DNA of 64,000 bases from Gigaspora rosea. Its lineage: Eukaryota; Glomeromycota; Glomeromycetes; Diversisporales; Gigasporaceae. The stretch's first letter is position 1, and every line of letters starts with the position of its first letter. The notes under the pieces are model-generated. The model saw only the letters and a program-made list of their open reading frames with translations. It made no database searches and was not told the origin of the DNA. The stretch spans positions 62,001-126,000 of the forward strand of contig QKWP01000345.1 of the NCBI GenBank assembly GCA_003550325.1, written 5' to 3'. Made by a program: the position numbers and the translations under genes. This document shows positions 1 to 11,976 of this stretch, piece after piece.

Positions 1-1571
1 GTTTATTCGCTTTAAGAAGAATTAAGATTTTCACATATAATATGCATGTAGATCAAGCTTTATGGTGCAAAGCTGACGTTACGATTATTAATTATGTATG
101 ATGCAAAATGACGTCAATAACCAATTGTATAATTCGAGACAGTGAGAATTTGTCTAGTGTAAGTTATAGCCATTACTGTATAAAATATATATATATTTTT
201 TTCAATTACCAGTATGACCATGTTTATTGTATAATATGGAATGTAGTATGGATGCTGATTTTTATAAAAATTCTATTTTTGTAAAAGTAATTTTTGGAAA
301 GAGTTAAAATTTTGAATGGTAAACGTTAATTATGACATTATATCTTTAACATGTAATTATTACGATAAAGTATTTTGAATTTGTGACTATTATTAATGCG
401 AAATTATTGAATATTCATATGATTGTTGGATTGGTAATTTTTTGATTAATGTCGTAACATGACATCATTGTTAATGATCGAATGTAATATTGAAGTAATA
501 TTAATTTCATGATGGTAAAGATTATTAATTCAAAAATTATTTTTAAATATTTTGAAACCTGCAATATTTCGAAATACATTGTGAAATATTTCGAAATATA
601 TTGCATATGCGAAATTGGAATTTTACATTTTCGTCGCAGTTTCATTGTTTATGAGATGTTGCGCAGTCATCTTATTTATATATGCAGTGACAACGCTACT
701 TATTCGGGCCTTATAATAATCTTTTTAATTTGTCGATTGTATGCAGTTATGTTAATATAGAAGATAGATATTTTGTTTTACTTACTGCTTTTTGTATATA
801 TTTTATTATATGACGATGTTTATTATATTACTCAATATAGATTGTTTTGTTATATGTTGTGATCGTGCAGTTTAATACCATATAGTTGCTTTAGTTCACA
901 ATATTATGCTAACTTTTATAATATTAATACTGGTTAATACTGGTTAATAATGGCGTAAAGGTTTTAGCTATACTGATTAAGCCTGTTTTATCTTTAATTT
1001 AGCGAAATAGTGTTCAAACTTTATGTTATTAAATTATTCCAAATACCATTTACATGATATGTATTGAATTTTACTGTTTTAAAATCTTGATATTTGATAA
1101 ATTTTAAGTAATGCACTTATAACATAATTAGATCGTATAAATACATGCTTTTAATAGGGGAAATATGCATGATTATATCTTAGTAAATATAAGAATTCAG
1201 AGATACACATGTTTATGAAATAGATCATAAATTTATATATTTTATAAAATTATACACAAATACTTTAACGCTATTAATGAAGTATGGGTTATATATAGAA
1301 GTATTTAATATTAGGTATGTAGAGTTTTTAAAAAAATATTGTTATTTGTTTTTTTATAAATTTATTGATAGATAGTATAGAATACGATAGAATGATACAT
1401 TTATTTATAAGAGAGAGAAATTTTAGATAATTTGGTAGTAAGCTGTATTATTCTGTTAGCGATAAGAAGATGAGGTTGTTGCAAGAATATATTATACGTG
1501 TATAGGTAGGTGTTAAAAAGGAATTAGAGTAATTTGTAATGCATTATAGAGGATTTTATGATTAATAAATG
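1..1571. other. AT-rich intergenic DNA, no gene seen
   Basis: Very AT-rich sequence with only short open frames on either strand. None has codon structure or motifs that I trust. A few local palindromes built on AAATATTTCGAAATATTT lie around 560-605. The 3' end of the Helitron that begins at 1572 must lie in here, because its genes run on the minus strand. I could not find a convincing CTRR end with a hairpin. Confidence 0.5.
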
Positions 1572-2815
1572 TTATCTATTTAAAGGTAATGGTTCTTGAG
1601 CTTTGAATTCAAGTCGATTATATTCTTCAATCATTGATTGATCAGTAATAAATGCATTACGATCAAGTGTGTGTATTTTTATATGCTCCCATTTGGTACA
1701 ATGACTTAAAGCAACATAAGCTTGTCCAGATTCAAAAATTTGATTATCTAAATTTGAGGATACATCAGGGAGAGTTAATTCTTGTGTTTTATGAACTGTG
1801 AGAGCAAAAGCATTTTTTATTGGATATTGTATATGATTAGCAGGAACACTATTAAGATAAAAGTGGTGTGTATATTTGGTAAAAGAAACATTAATAATAG
1901 CTCCTTCAATACAAAAGCTAACATAAATAAGGCCAGTTTGTAAGTCAAGATCTGTTACAACACCTATAGTACCATTGGCTATTCCATATCTGTACTGTGA
2001 ATTGTTTAAATACATAACTCTTGTGCCTGGTTGAATTCTTATTGTATTAGGCAAATTGGTTTTGCTAGTAAATTCATGCCATCTTAAGTTATTAGGGCAT
2101 ATATGTCTATCTATTATATCTATACAATCAGAAATCAAGATTTTATCTTCACAAGCAGGAATTGAAGCATAAATTGTTCTATTAATTAATTCATCTGTTT
2201 CATGATAATCTACTATATAAGTTGTATTAAGTGTTGTATTAATATTGAATGATTGGGTTGTTTCTTGTAGTTTTTGTATTAATGTATTCTATACTTGATC
2301 ATCAATATTGCCAAATCTAATTTTTTGTAAAAGATCATAAAAGGAGGTATCATTATTTTGTCTTTGAGAGTCACGAAGAAATAAAGAATAGAAAAGATTC
2401 CATATAGGGGATTGATACACATGAGGAGCATTAACAGGTAGTAATTGTGCTAAATCACCTATTAATATAACATTAATACCTCCAAATGGATAATTATTTT
2501 GAAGTAAATGTTCAAAAAGTTCTGAGACATATGTTAACAATGGGCCTAATACCATAGAGATTTCTTCTATAATTAGAGTATCAAGTAAACAAAAATTATT
2601 ACAGTATTCTGGATCTCGAAATATAAGAGATTGAAAGCCTCTTTTATCTGAAGTTATTCTTAAAGCAGAATGAAGTGTTGTTTCACCAATATTTTGAGCT
2701 GCTATTCCAGTTGAAGCTGTTAATAAATATCTGTGGCCAATTCTTTAAAAATAGTTTAGAAGTACAAGGATCATAAATGATTTACCACTGCTAGCTGAAC
2801 CTGTAATAAAAAAAA
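1572..2815 (-). pseudogene. Helitron PIF1-like helicase domain
   Basis: This SF1B 5'-3' helicase domain unwinds DNA during rolling-circle transposition. The motifs run in order on the minus strand. Walker A is GSASSGKSF near 2775-2800, and a TGIAAQNIGETTLHSAL stretch follows near 2650-2700. Walker B reads LIIEEISM near 2560, then VILIGDLAQLLPV near 2440-2470. The last motifs are FALTVHKTQ and GQAYVALSHC near 1690-1810. The whole domain stays in one frame except for an in-frame TAA at 2745-2747 and a TAG at 2289-2291. It is therefore much better preserved than the Rep half. The usual LTVHKTQGxT and ALSR residues read LTVHKTQELT and ALSHC, which is further decay. Confidence 0.9.
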
Positions 2816-3226
2816 AGGGTAATGTGAATTATCTTGTTTGCCTAGATAACTTGTAATTGTTTGATAACAATGATATTGACTTGGAGATAGATTAACTATT
2901 ATATTTGCAGGTATTGTACTAGGTGGTATTTTAAGAGAATCTAGTTGTAATTTAATAATATTAATAACATTATTTGTTAAAGTGGATTGTAAAGAAAATG
3001 CAATAGTTTCAATAATTGTATCAAACTAATTTTGTGCATAAGTTAATTGATTTGATATAAATTGTGAATTTTGTGTAATTATGGATTGATATAGGTCAGG
3101 AAATTGAGAAAAAAAGTGATTTCAATAAGTTTGATGTCCTCCTAGCATTTCTTGTTCAGATCTATGAGGAAAGTTTAATAGCAATTGTTGGTAAAAATAA
3201 TGTTCACCATGGTCAGGTCATAAAAA

Positions 3227-5631
3227 TCAATATCGAGTTAGTATTTTATTTTTACATTTAATAACAAAATTTCCTAAATTATCATTATCTATTGTTCTTC
3301 TTGTTGTATTAGACGTAGAAGATTTAATTTCATAAGTTTCAAAATAGTCTTTATAAGTTACAGTATTAAATTCAGGATCATTTGGACGCGCAAAATATTT
3401 TTCTATTTTATCAGACCAATATGGATTATCTTCAGAAGAGTTGATCATATACAAAGGAAGTATAGCTTTGGTTCGAATATTTGGAGGATCTGTAGTTAAA
3501 AATTGAACTTGAATTGAAGAGTTTGTAATATGTTCACCTAGTAGTAAAAACATTATTTCCATTGAACCCATTCGCCGAGCATGAATATATTCTCGATAGC
3601 ATAGCTGTTCACATATATTAAATAGATGAGTTGGCTCAGATTTGCTTATATATTTTGTTATGTATCGAGCAAGTCCTTTGTTAGTAATATATTGGATATT
3701 TATGTGAGCATTCCATATCATTAAAGTTGGAGCATGATATGGAACTACCCACTAATCTTCAGGGGTTAAACATTGATATGTATATCTAAAGTTATTTGAA
3801 TTATAATATGTATATCAGCATAAGGGCGAGGGAATCCTTTTCTACATCTTGAGTTAGGTGGAGCAGGACCACCACATTTTGAGTTGCAGGTATAAATTTG
3901 TAAAGTATTTACTTTTTGATATAATTCAGGCTCTAAAACTAGATTTGGTAGAGTTGATCTAATAGTATTTTGATTAATCATTTCATCTATACTTAATGTT
4001 GTCTAGTAAACACTATGTGTATGAGCAGCTCCACGATTTTGAAACTCTACTCTGTCAAAAAAATGATGGTATGTTCCCTATTCACTAATTTCAGGATTTT
4101 TCCAAACAAATTTTTTAAGATTTTGTAATCTATTTATAAAATGTAAAGTTGTATGTAATAGTCTATTGGTTGGCAATGGATTTTTGTTATCAGTATTAAT
4201 AAAAATATTATGAAGATGATGCCATGAGCCTTCTGCCATTAATAAAGTAATAAATATTGATGGAAGATTTAATTCATGGATCATTGTATTTAAATGCATA
4301 GTTTTTTGTTAAAAATAAGTATTACCTGTATGAATAAATGAAGGAATAGGAGAAGTAATATTTTCATTATAGCGTAAATTGTCTGTATAGGTGGTTTGTT
4401 CAATAATTTCAATTGCAATAGGCAGACAATTTGTATTATTAGATTGACGAAGTAATCTTTGTGTATTTTGAAAGTTTCTAAGTTTTTCCAATTGAAGATA
4501 TGCCCAGGCTAGCCAGTAATTATATAGGTGAAATCGAGAATCTAAAGAAAGTAATCGATGCTTGATATATTTGCCAAAAGTATCATATCGTATTTGTACA
4601 TTATTTAGTTGATTATGCATTTTATGATAAAAGCCATGGCCATTTGGATATAAATTAGAAAAAAGCAAAAGCTCTAGATGAGGATCATTTAGAGAAATAG
4701 AGATTCTGGTAGATTTATTATTTGATAAAAATCTAGTTATAAGATAATAGTAATAAGCATCTTCATTATGAATTTTAGAAGGAAAGTTTTGGTGTGGAAC
4801 AACAATTTCACCTTGTTGTATTGGTGGTACATTTTCATCATCAGATAGATGAGTTGCTATAGGTAAAGATGGATGTGTAGATAAATTAGATGGAAGTATT
4901 TGAGAATAGCTATGTAAATAAGGATTATTTTCTTTAAGCCAATTAACAGCATTTATTAAAGAAGTATCAAGCCAAAGAGGTGTTGATGCAGTAGTATGAG
5001 GTTCTAAAAAAGCTCCCAATATACCAGAATATAAACTTAAAGAATGGAAGTTCTGAGAGTAATTCATAGTTCCCACTAATAATCAGTATTCAGTAAAAGA
5101 ATTTGCTCCTGGTGTGCGACCTAATGAACAATGTAAAAAAATAGAAGACAAATATCTATGTTTTTCTAATGGTACTAGATTAATTTTAACAGATATTGGA
5201 GAAAGGTACTGTGAATAATTTCTATTTGGCTTTGACTAGCAGGAACAACATATAGCAATTCGATTTGAGGGTGGAACTAGATTAGTAGTTAATAAGAGGT
5301 TTGGATATGCAACTGTAAGTGGGTAGATAATGTTTGGTTCTTGTTGAATCTACATAGATTTTTCAGGATACATAAGTTTTGAACATATAGAGCAAGGGAC
5401 ACATGGAAATTGACATAAAATCTTATTTTCAAAATCATCAATAATTTGTTGCATTTTTGGTGAAATAGTCCATGGTAAAATTGTATGAAGTGCAGATGGA
5501 ATATTATTAACTGTAGAATCTGTGATCTGTACTTCAGATGATAATGAGTTACTAAAGGATGATAAATTAATAATTTGTTCATTATGCTCCAAAGTATGGA
5601 TTTCAAAAATTTGATGTGTGTAGAATGGCAT
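3227..5631 (-). pseudogene. Helitron Rep part (N-terminal and HUH nuclease domains)
   Basis: Rep initiates rolling-circle transposition by nicking at the element ends. On the minus strand the start near 5631 leads into a Cys-rich segment (CxPCxxCxxLMYPEKS), then a CSLGRTPGAN-type stretch near 5110-5140 that I associate with Helitron N-terminal domains (DUF6570-like). A long open block follows at 5076-4309, then one at 4299-4078. The HUH motif reads FQNRGAAHTH near 4020-4045 and is followed at once by an in-frame TAG at 4003-4005. Next come a zinc-knuckle-like stretch, CGGPAPPNSRCRKGFP (3981-3766), and the catalytic tyrosine region RYITKYISKSEP near 3630-3670. The HUH histidines and the YxxK tyrosines are still visible although the frame is broken in several places. 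Confidence 0.85.
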
Positions 5632-5639
5632 TGCAGAAA

Positions 5640-6900
5640 AAATATTAAGATGTAATGTTAGATTTTAATCTATGTGTTGGGGTCTAAATTTATAAAAATG
5701 TAATCAGCAAAAAAAATAATAAGTAAAAACTGATACTAATTAAAAGAAGTATAAACAGGTAGTTATATTAAATCTAGATTTATTTAATTGATAAGAGAGG
5801 TGTAATAAGATACAAAAAACTTTATTAGTAAAGTAGGGTTTTAACATCTTTATTAAGTTTTTTATATAATTTTACAGTATACAATTTTTTTTTTTTGCAA
5901 CGCATACAATCTCTTGCCTTTATTTGTTATAGATTAACATTTAATTTAACTGTTTATTAATGATGCTGTTGCTCATTACACCATTAATTAATTTATTGAT
6001 TTTATCAATTGTGCATGCATTAATTTAATATTAATTTAATTAAAAATTAACATTATTGTTTAATAAATAAATGTTAAGAATAGCCAATAATCAAACAAAT
6101 GTGACAGCATGAAGTAAGTGAAAGAATAGTATAATACAATGAGTAATACGAAATATGTAATAAAGAAACAGAAGTAATAGATTTAATTAGAGAAACATAA
6201 ACCAATTTAGACTTAATAAAAAAGCCCGAATCATAGAATACATTATATACATTTCTAAGGGAAATGATTGTACGAAATAATAAAAGTTATGCAAAATATA
6301 TAACAAATGGAATGATATTCAATATGATGAAGTGTACCAGGTATGTGTGATATTGAAAATTTCACTAAGTGTATGGCTATACGACGAATTAAGTGTTGCA
6401 TGTCAGTAAAATTTTTATTTTATTGAACAACTGCATACGGTGAAGCAAAGGCATGAAAACAAAAAGGATTTAATATGTTATATCTTTACGGAGCACATAC
6501 AGTAATTCTTCTAATGTACAGTATACATGCAGGTAAGTAGAGTGATAGTGTCAATTGAATGGGGCGAATGCATATAGAAACTTTATACGCTATATCTTCC
6601 TATCTAACTTATCACTTGTTCCTGCATTTGTGTAATATAAAAATTTTTAGTCTAACTTTTAAAACGTGTTACTTAATTTATTCTCTCATAGTCGTTTACA
6701 CTATTATATATATAGAAGAAGATCCCGATTCTGATTTCTATTTATGTATTATTAATTTTAGAAACAATGTTATTATCTAATTAATAAAGTGGGGCAAATT
6801 TGTATTTACTGGCTGATTATCTAATATTTACAATTTGATTGTTCTATTGTTATTCGTATCTTTGCTGTATTTTTGTCTTTTAAATGACTTATAATCGTCG
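5640..6900. other. AT-rich spacer
   Basis: Intergenic sequence with poly-T/poly-A runs and no credible coding region. A 73-codon open frame at 6559-6780 (+) has no recognisable motif and a composition like its surroundings. The 5' end of the Helitron should lie in the left part but was not recognised. Confidence 0.5.
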
Positions 6901-6909
6901 TGATGCTTA

Positions 6910-7439
6910 GGGGGCATCCATAAATAAAGTTATGTACCCCCTCATAGTAGCGCTGGACCCCCCTCTACTATATAAAAAAAATTTTCAAAATCCGTATGTT
7001 TATATATAAAATTTTACAAAAACTTGAATATGTTATTATTCAGTGGTCCAATCTGGATTATTTTGGTACCATTCGATTCGTCTCTATGAAACGAATCCAA
7101 TGGTGCCAAAATCATCTCATTTGGATTACTGGATCACGTTTTATTAACGAAATACTATTGATTTTATAGTAATTTTATAAGAAAACATAATAACCAATAG
7201 TATTTCGTTAATAAAACGTGACCCAGTACTCCAAATCAAATGAAATTGATACCATTCGAATCCTCGCCTCGAGACGATTCGAATGGTATCAAAATCATCC
7301 AATTTGGACCACTGGATCAAGTTTTAGACAAATTTTAATAAAAAATTGCATTATGTTGGGGGGGACCCCCCTACATAGTGAAAAATCATTATATTTTGGG
7401 GGACCCCCCTCAAACATAACGTTATTTATGGATGCCCCC
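6910..7439. mobile_element. PIF/Harbinger-type MITE, TSD TTA
   Basis: The ends are inverted repeats of about 27 bp starting GGGGGCATCCATAAATAA. They are flanked by TTA at 6907-6909 and 7440-7442, the target duplication expected for PIF/Harbinger elements. No transposase gene is present. The interior is a large palindrome whose arms include GTTTTATTAACGAAATACTA at 7138 and its complement ending near 7219. It also has smaller imperfect hairpins around GATTCGNNNCGAATC and runs of C/G (ACCCCCCTC) just inside both ends. The short open frames found inside are by-products of the palindrome. Confidence 0.85.
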
Positions 7440-7689
7440 TTAGCATAAACAATTAACCACTCAAATATCATGTGCATTAATCGCATTCATGCGCATTTTA
7501 TTATAAAATGCACATTTTTCCATCTCTAGATAAACTACCATTTGAATAGTGAAATCAAAACCTTGCATTTAATTAAGCATATAATTTCGCATGTCAATGC
7601 ACTGTGCTAGTCTGACTGACAAATTATTTAGGGAATTAGTATAGAATAATTCGGAAATATAAATACAATCAACATTCTATATATTACAG

Positions 7690-8525
7690 ATCATCAAGAA
7701 TCCGTTACAAGCAAAGGCCTTACAGTCGTCAAAGCTTCTGGAGTAGCACGTCTCAGAAATAATGCCTCTCTTTTGAATGTTATTTTGGTCGGATTTTATT
7801 CAAAAGATGATTATACTCAAGATCCGACGGTATCAACTCTCCCAACCTTTTCTATTAAGGATATCCTATTTGTAACAGGAAAATTTAGGTTTATAGAAGA
7901 TACAGATAATGATGAAAGGGAACTTCCTATCTTAAAGGTATATTTAATCTTAATACATGCTAAATTATGGTCTTATTTTATGTTACCTTTCTTTTAAATA
8001 TTTTTTTTAGATCGGTTTGCATAGTGTTGTTCATCTTGCAATCAGTCCAAGCAATTTGCTTGCGTTTCCTTTCCTGATTAATATGACGGCTGTCGTGACT
8101 AATCTTCCACGAAATGATCCTGACCATGACGATATATCATTTTCTGTGGAGACCAAAGATTTTATGGACCAAGAAAATGTTGATCTTGGACTAGAATGTT
8201 ACCATTTAAAATCAGCAACTCATCTTACTCCCACTACCAATTCGTTAAAAAAGGGAACCTTGCTTTTCATGAACGGAGAGCTTTTGGTAATTGATAACCC
8301 ATACGTTGTTCATCTCTGCGCTATTATTTTTTGTGAATACCAAAAAGCCTCTTTGAATATTAAAAATCCGGCTACTCTTCTATGGTTGAGCAGCTCGAGA
8401 CCCTCCTGCAAACAAAGCTAATACAAACAAAGCTATTGTTACCCGCACGATCGCCTCAAGAGTAAAGAACACTAGATGAAAAAACACCTGCTACAGCAAA
8501 ACCGTACCTTAGGATAAAGAGCGAC
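7690..8525 (+). pseudogene. Decayed two-exon gene of an uncharacterised Glomeromycete family
   Basis: Exon A (about 7690-7937) and exon B (8011-8421) join in phase 0 across a 73-bp intron with GTATAT donor and TTTTTTTAG acceptor. The joined protein reads through VILVGFYSKDDY, DILFVTGKFRF, then LPFLINMTAVV-like and KKGTLLFMNGELLVIDN segments. I recall similar hypothetical proteins from Rhizophagus, possibly with an OB-like beta-rich fold, but cannot assign a function. No ATG exists in frame before the first conserved residues. A TTACAG acceptor at 7689 suggests that an upstream exon is missing. After the stop at 8419-8421, coding-like sequence (KAIVTRTIASRVKNT, then DEKTPATAKPYLRIKSD) continues in shifted frames to about 8525. 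I therefore call it a 5'-truncated, frameshifted copy. Confidence 0.65.
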
Positions 8526-8559
8526 CAAAAGTCACCGACCTTGCTATAAAAGCGTTGAA

Positions 8560-9070
8560 CCAGGACCAGAATTCTGAAATTCAAAATCTTTCTATACCTT
8601 AAATAATTAAATCTTAAATTTTTTTTTATTTTCTGACGTTGTTTATTTTTTTCATTATATTATAATATATAAATAAATAAATTTTGTTAATAAATATAAC
8701 AATCAACAACTCTTATAATTTTAACATCGGTATAAATTAATTTTTACCTTATTTTATTGTACTTTATATGTGTTAAACCTAGAGATGGGATTCATGCATA
8801 TTTTATCCCATAAAAATTATATATATAATTATATATATAAAAATTAAACATAAAATAAGTATAAGTAATATTCTATTCTATCTATGTACTTCAATTCTCG
8901 ATCTATTCGATTTAATATATTAATTGGTCGTATCTGAAAAATGTGACCTAAATGTAGAAATACTAACATAAATACGTAAGATGATTATGACTATTATCAT
9001 GGTCGAGTGATTATTATAACATCTGAGCAATTATTATATTATTTTTTAGTGCCTTTTTTTTAACGCGCTT
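8560..9070. other. AT-rich spacer
   Basis: Intergenic sequence with no gene. Simple AT runs and a small TATATATAATTATATATA palindrome near 8820-8840 are the only structure seen. Confidence 0.5.
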
Positions 9071-9074
9071 AAAC

Positions 9075-9560
9075 AACGCAAAATCTTGAATATGAATTTT
9101 CCAAATCTACTTTTATTGTTTAATTACCTAATATTTACAAACTATTTTGATCCAATAAATTTCCTGAATTTAAAAACGGTTTGTATAATAGTCTCAAGTT
9201 CAAGAATAAGTGCAAGTGCAAGAACAAGTGCAAGAACACGACAAATTCTCCGCTAAATATAGAACATATGATTAATAAAAAAATAGTGAATATATTAGCA
9301 AATATCAATAAAAAGTTATATTCAATCAAATATTTGGATGATTGATTTCTAGAAGTTTTGGTCAGAATTCTTGCCACCCAGATTATCTGATAATCAACTA
9401 ATTTTCTCTGTGACTCGTAGATTTTTCGATCTACCAAACAATAAAATTATATTTATTCTCAAAAGGTGATCAATGTGCTAAAACTAATATAGCAATATAA
9501 GGTTTTAGCATTTATTTTAAAAATTCACATTCACCAATAAAACTAAGCTGCATGTTATCT
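9075..9560. repeat. Dispersed repeat, uninterrupted copy
   Basis: This stretch aligns with three separated blocks elsewhere: 22790-22976, 34893-34926 and 35447-35660. Shared landmarks are TTTTCCAAAT near 9095, the run of AAGTGCAAGAAC repeats near 9200-9240, TCTCCGC, ACATATGATTAATAAAAAA, and the AGAATTCTTGCCACCCAGATT type block near 9365. The other copy was split by an 11.9 kb TIR element and by a hAT MITE, so this copy shows both empty sites. The minus-strand open frame at 9135-9437 lies in the repeat and looks incidental. Confidence 0.7.
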
Positions 9561-9687
9561 GTTATTGCAATAATGAGCTTTTATACAAATTTTTTATGGT
9601 TAGCTTATACTAATTCGAACTAACGCTCTATATATTGCAATTACTAGTATAGCGAACAAATTTTGTAATATAATTTTTTATAAAAAC

Positions 9688-10238
9688 TAGTGAATTGAAT
9701 CGATTATATTATGCTCGATCATTGATCGATTTAGGTCAATAATCGAGCACCAATTAATAGGCTCGAGCAACAATAGGTCAATCAATGATTGATGATGCTG
9801 ATCGATCAATTAAGTATTATATTGATCGATTAAAAATTTTTTAATATGATTTCACCTGAGATATTATTTAATTTCTGATTCAAATGTCTAACGTTAATGT
9901 TTCATGTGGACAAAAATTTTTGATGAAAAATGTTGTGATTATTAATATCGGGGCATCGTGTTAGCCTCTTATCGGGTCATCATGCAGATAAGAAGAGATG
10001 TAATTTTATAAGGTTGCATGACCTTATTCTTTTTAATATGATATTTTTAGCTGGTAAATATAATATAATCGATCAATGATTGACTTAATGATTGATCGAT
10101 TATATCCACTCGAGTTCATAAATTACATGCTTGATCGATCGTACTCAATCAAGCATGTATCCTTGATTTTAGATCGATTAAAAAAATTTTTTCGGGTCAA
10201 TCATCGATCAATAATTTTTTTGCCAAGTCAATTCACTA
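9688..10238. mobile_element. hAT-type non-autonomous element, 8-bp TSD
   Basis: A 551-bp element has imperfect 11-bp terminal repeats TAGTGAATTGA / TCAATTCACTA. It is flanked by identical 8-bp duplications ATAAAAAC at 9680-9687 and 10239-10246, which is the hAT signature. Both halves are filled with ATCGATCAATGATTGA-like palindromic units that are probably subterminal. It holds no coding region. Confidence 0.85.
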
Positions 10239-11337
10239 ATAAAAACTCATAATAAAAATCGCAATAATTCTAATAAAAACTGGCTCAGACATACTGAAAT
10301 AGAATGTAAATTCTGTGCAGAATTTTATAATAACATAATACTAATCGACTAATCGATTGATCGACTAGTTAATATATAAAAATATTTATAATTTGCTAAA
10401 ACAACCAATAAAATTATTTGCAACTTAAAATTTTAAAATTTCTTTATTGAAATATAAGGGAATTTCTTTTTTCACCCAGATTAAAGTCACCCGATATATA
10501 ATTTTCATTATATTATACAATACAAACTACTATAGCTAACTAACTAACGATTTTATAAATTGGCTAATTAGGCCGTTTGAAGTTAATTTTTCGGTTAGCA
10601 TCACTTCCAGGACTCTCGGGAAGAGGAGGGCAAATGAAACAAACATATAAAATGAACAAACTACCTTTAATGTGGTAAATCTATTATAACGAATTGACTT
10701 CAAGTTAAATTTAGTCTAGAGATTCTAGTTGAGTTGCTAATTAAGTCAGATAAAATTTGATTCATTAGTTAACATTACATTACTCTTATAAAAGAGAGGA
10801 GCAAAAATAAATAAATAATTAGGTATTTATCCAAGAAAAAGAACTTAGTACGTACGTAAGTACGTATTTGATATGTATAATTCTACAGCTAAAATTCTCG
10901 TGATCTAGTGATTGGATCTGCGTATGCAGCGATCGGAATTTTGGGTTACTAATTCCCCGAAGTTCCTATTATTCGAATGCAAATTTTGTCCCTCATTGAA
11001 TGAAATAAATCACTAATCGGATGGCTTTAAAATTAATGTAAAAAAGTTTCGATTCGAATATTTGGTTTGTAATTGTTATTTCCGTAAAAGTTAAATGTTT
11101 ATTTAAATATTTTTTTTTTTTACCCATTAGTACTAGTTCTCTAGCTCTTCACAATCGAATAAAAAAACACTTCGGAAGCTCTTTTTTCAGCCGTGTTTCT
11201 TGAATCGTTTCATTGCAAACTGAAATAAATATATGAGAGGACAGTCAAGTAGGGACTAAAATTTTAGCTTTATTTTTATTATTTATTTTTTTTTCTCTTT
11301 TTTTTTTTTTAATTATTTTATTTTATTTTTTTAATAT

Positions 11338-11524
11338 AGGCCAGACCAATTTAATTCGATGGTTTACATTAAATCCTTCTCAAAAAAGGGGGGGTTGGAG
11401 GGGGTTTATTATAAAAATTTTTTCCGCGATATTATAAAAGCTTCCGAAATTTTCCGCATATATAGTGGGGGGAAGGCAGCAGAAGGGGGGTAATGTAAAC
11501 CACCGAATTAAATTGGTCTGACCT
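11338..11524. mobile_element. Nested 187-bp MITE
   Basis: Terminal inverted repeats of about 34 bp begin AGGCCAGACCAATTTAATTC (left) and AGGTCAGACCAATTTAATTC (right, complement). TAT flanks both sides. It sits inside the 10457-11860 element and is absent from the related piece at 62221-62690, so it inserted later. G-rich tracts (GGGGGGTTGGAGGGGG) lie just inside. Confidence 0.8.
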
Positions 11525-11596
11525 TATTTATGTTATTTTAAATTATCTCATTTTATCTTAAAAATAATTTTTTTTTATTTTTATTTTATATTTTCC

Positions 11597-11712
11597 GTAT
11601 AAATGCGAAATAACGCATAGGGAGTTATTTCGAATTTCGCCCTAAATTAAGCTTAATTTAGGCCGAAATTCGAAACTACACCCCATCGCGTTATTTCGTG
11701 ACTATACGGTAT
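11597..11712. mobile_element. Palindromic CGAAATAA element
   Basis: A near-complete palindrome of about 115 bp starts CCGTATAAATGCGAAATAAC and ends with the complement. It is centred on TAAATTAAGCTTAATTTA. A second copy is at about 62313-62412, in the same position within the related larger repeat, so it was probably part of the parent before the parent amplified. Confidence 0.7.
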
Positions 11713-11976
11713 TTTTAATTTCTACTTTTTTTATATGTTCATTTTACCCTCAAACGGCCTTATGGTTAGGGTAGATTGATTTTAATGAAATTATATGATT
11801 CTTATAGTATAATAGAATTATACATCGGGTAACTTTAACCCGGACGAAATAGAATTTCCTTATAACATATAGCTATAATTAATATATAACTTATACGTAT
11901 TATAAAATTTTTGGCAGGCCGGCAAAATTTTACGTTCGTGCTATGGGACCCGTAGCAGATCTCTAGTGGATCTAGG

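Larger units (their letters stand above)
1572..5631 (-). mobile_element. Decayed Helitron (rolling-circle DNA transposon)
   Basis: A minus-strand stretch of about 4 kb contains, in order, all parts of a RepHel protein. These are an N-terminal Cys-rich region, a Helitron-like N domain, an HUH relaxase motif, a two-tyrosine motif and a PIF1-type helicase. The coding line is interrupted by several in-frame stops and frame changes, so the copy is dead. The termini (5'-TC, 3' hairpin plus CTRR) were not located, so the element probably extends beyond both given ends. The flanks are AT-rich and hold no other gene. The degree of decay suggests an old, but not ancient, insertion. Confidence 0.9.
10457..11860. 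mobile_element. TIR element with ~130-bp inverted repeats
   Basis: The left end (AGGGAATTTC..., CACCCGATATATAATT) and the right end (AGGAAATTCT..., TTACCCGATGTATAATT in complement) pair over roughly 130 bp, down to a shared GGCCGTTTGA block. TATA flanks both sides (10453-10456, 11861-11864), so the target is TA or TATA. The 1.4-kb interior has no transposase. It carries low-complexity T/A runs and two nested small elements (11338-11524 and 11597-11712). A related, end-less piece lies at 62221-62690. Confidence 0.75.

Noticed and set aside
509-760. 83-codon open frame (+), and overlapping 76-codon frame (-) at 415-645
   Set aside because: Composition equals the AT-rich background, no motifs, the two frames overlap on opposite strands.
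6559-6780. 73-codon open frame with hydrophobic stretches
   Set aside because: Hydrophobicity follows from T-rich codons; no signal peptide cleavage context, no relatives recognised.
7218-7486. Two opposite open frames
   Set aside because: They lie inside the inverted repeats of the Harbinger MITE and arise from the palindrome.
9135-9437. 100-codon frame with a membrane-like stretch
   Set aside because: Lies in a dispersed repeat; the other copy does not keep the frame.
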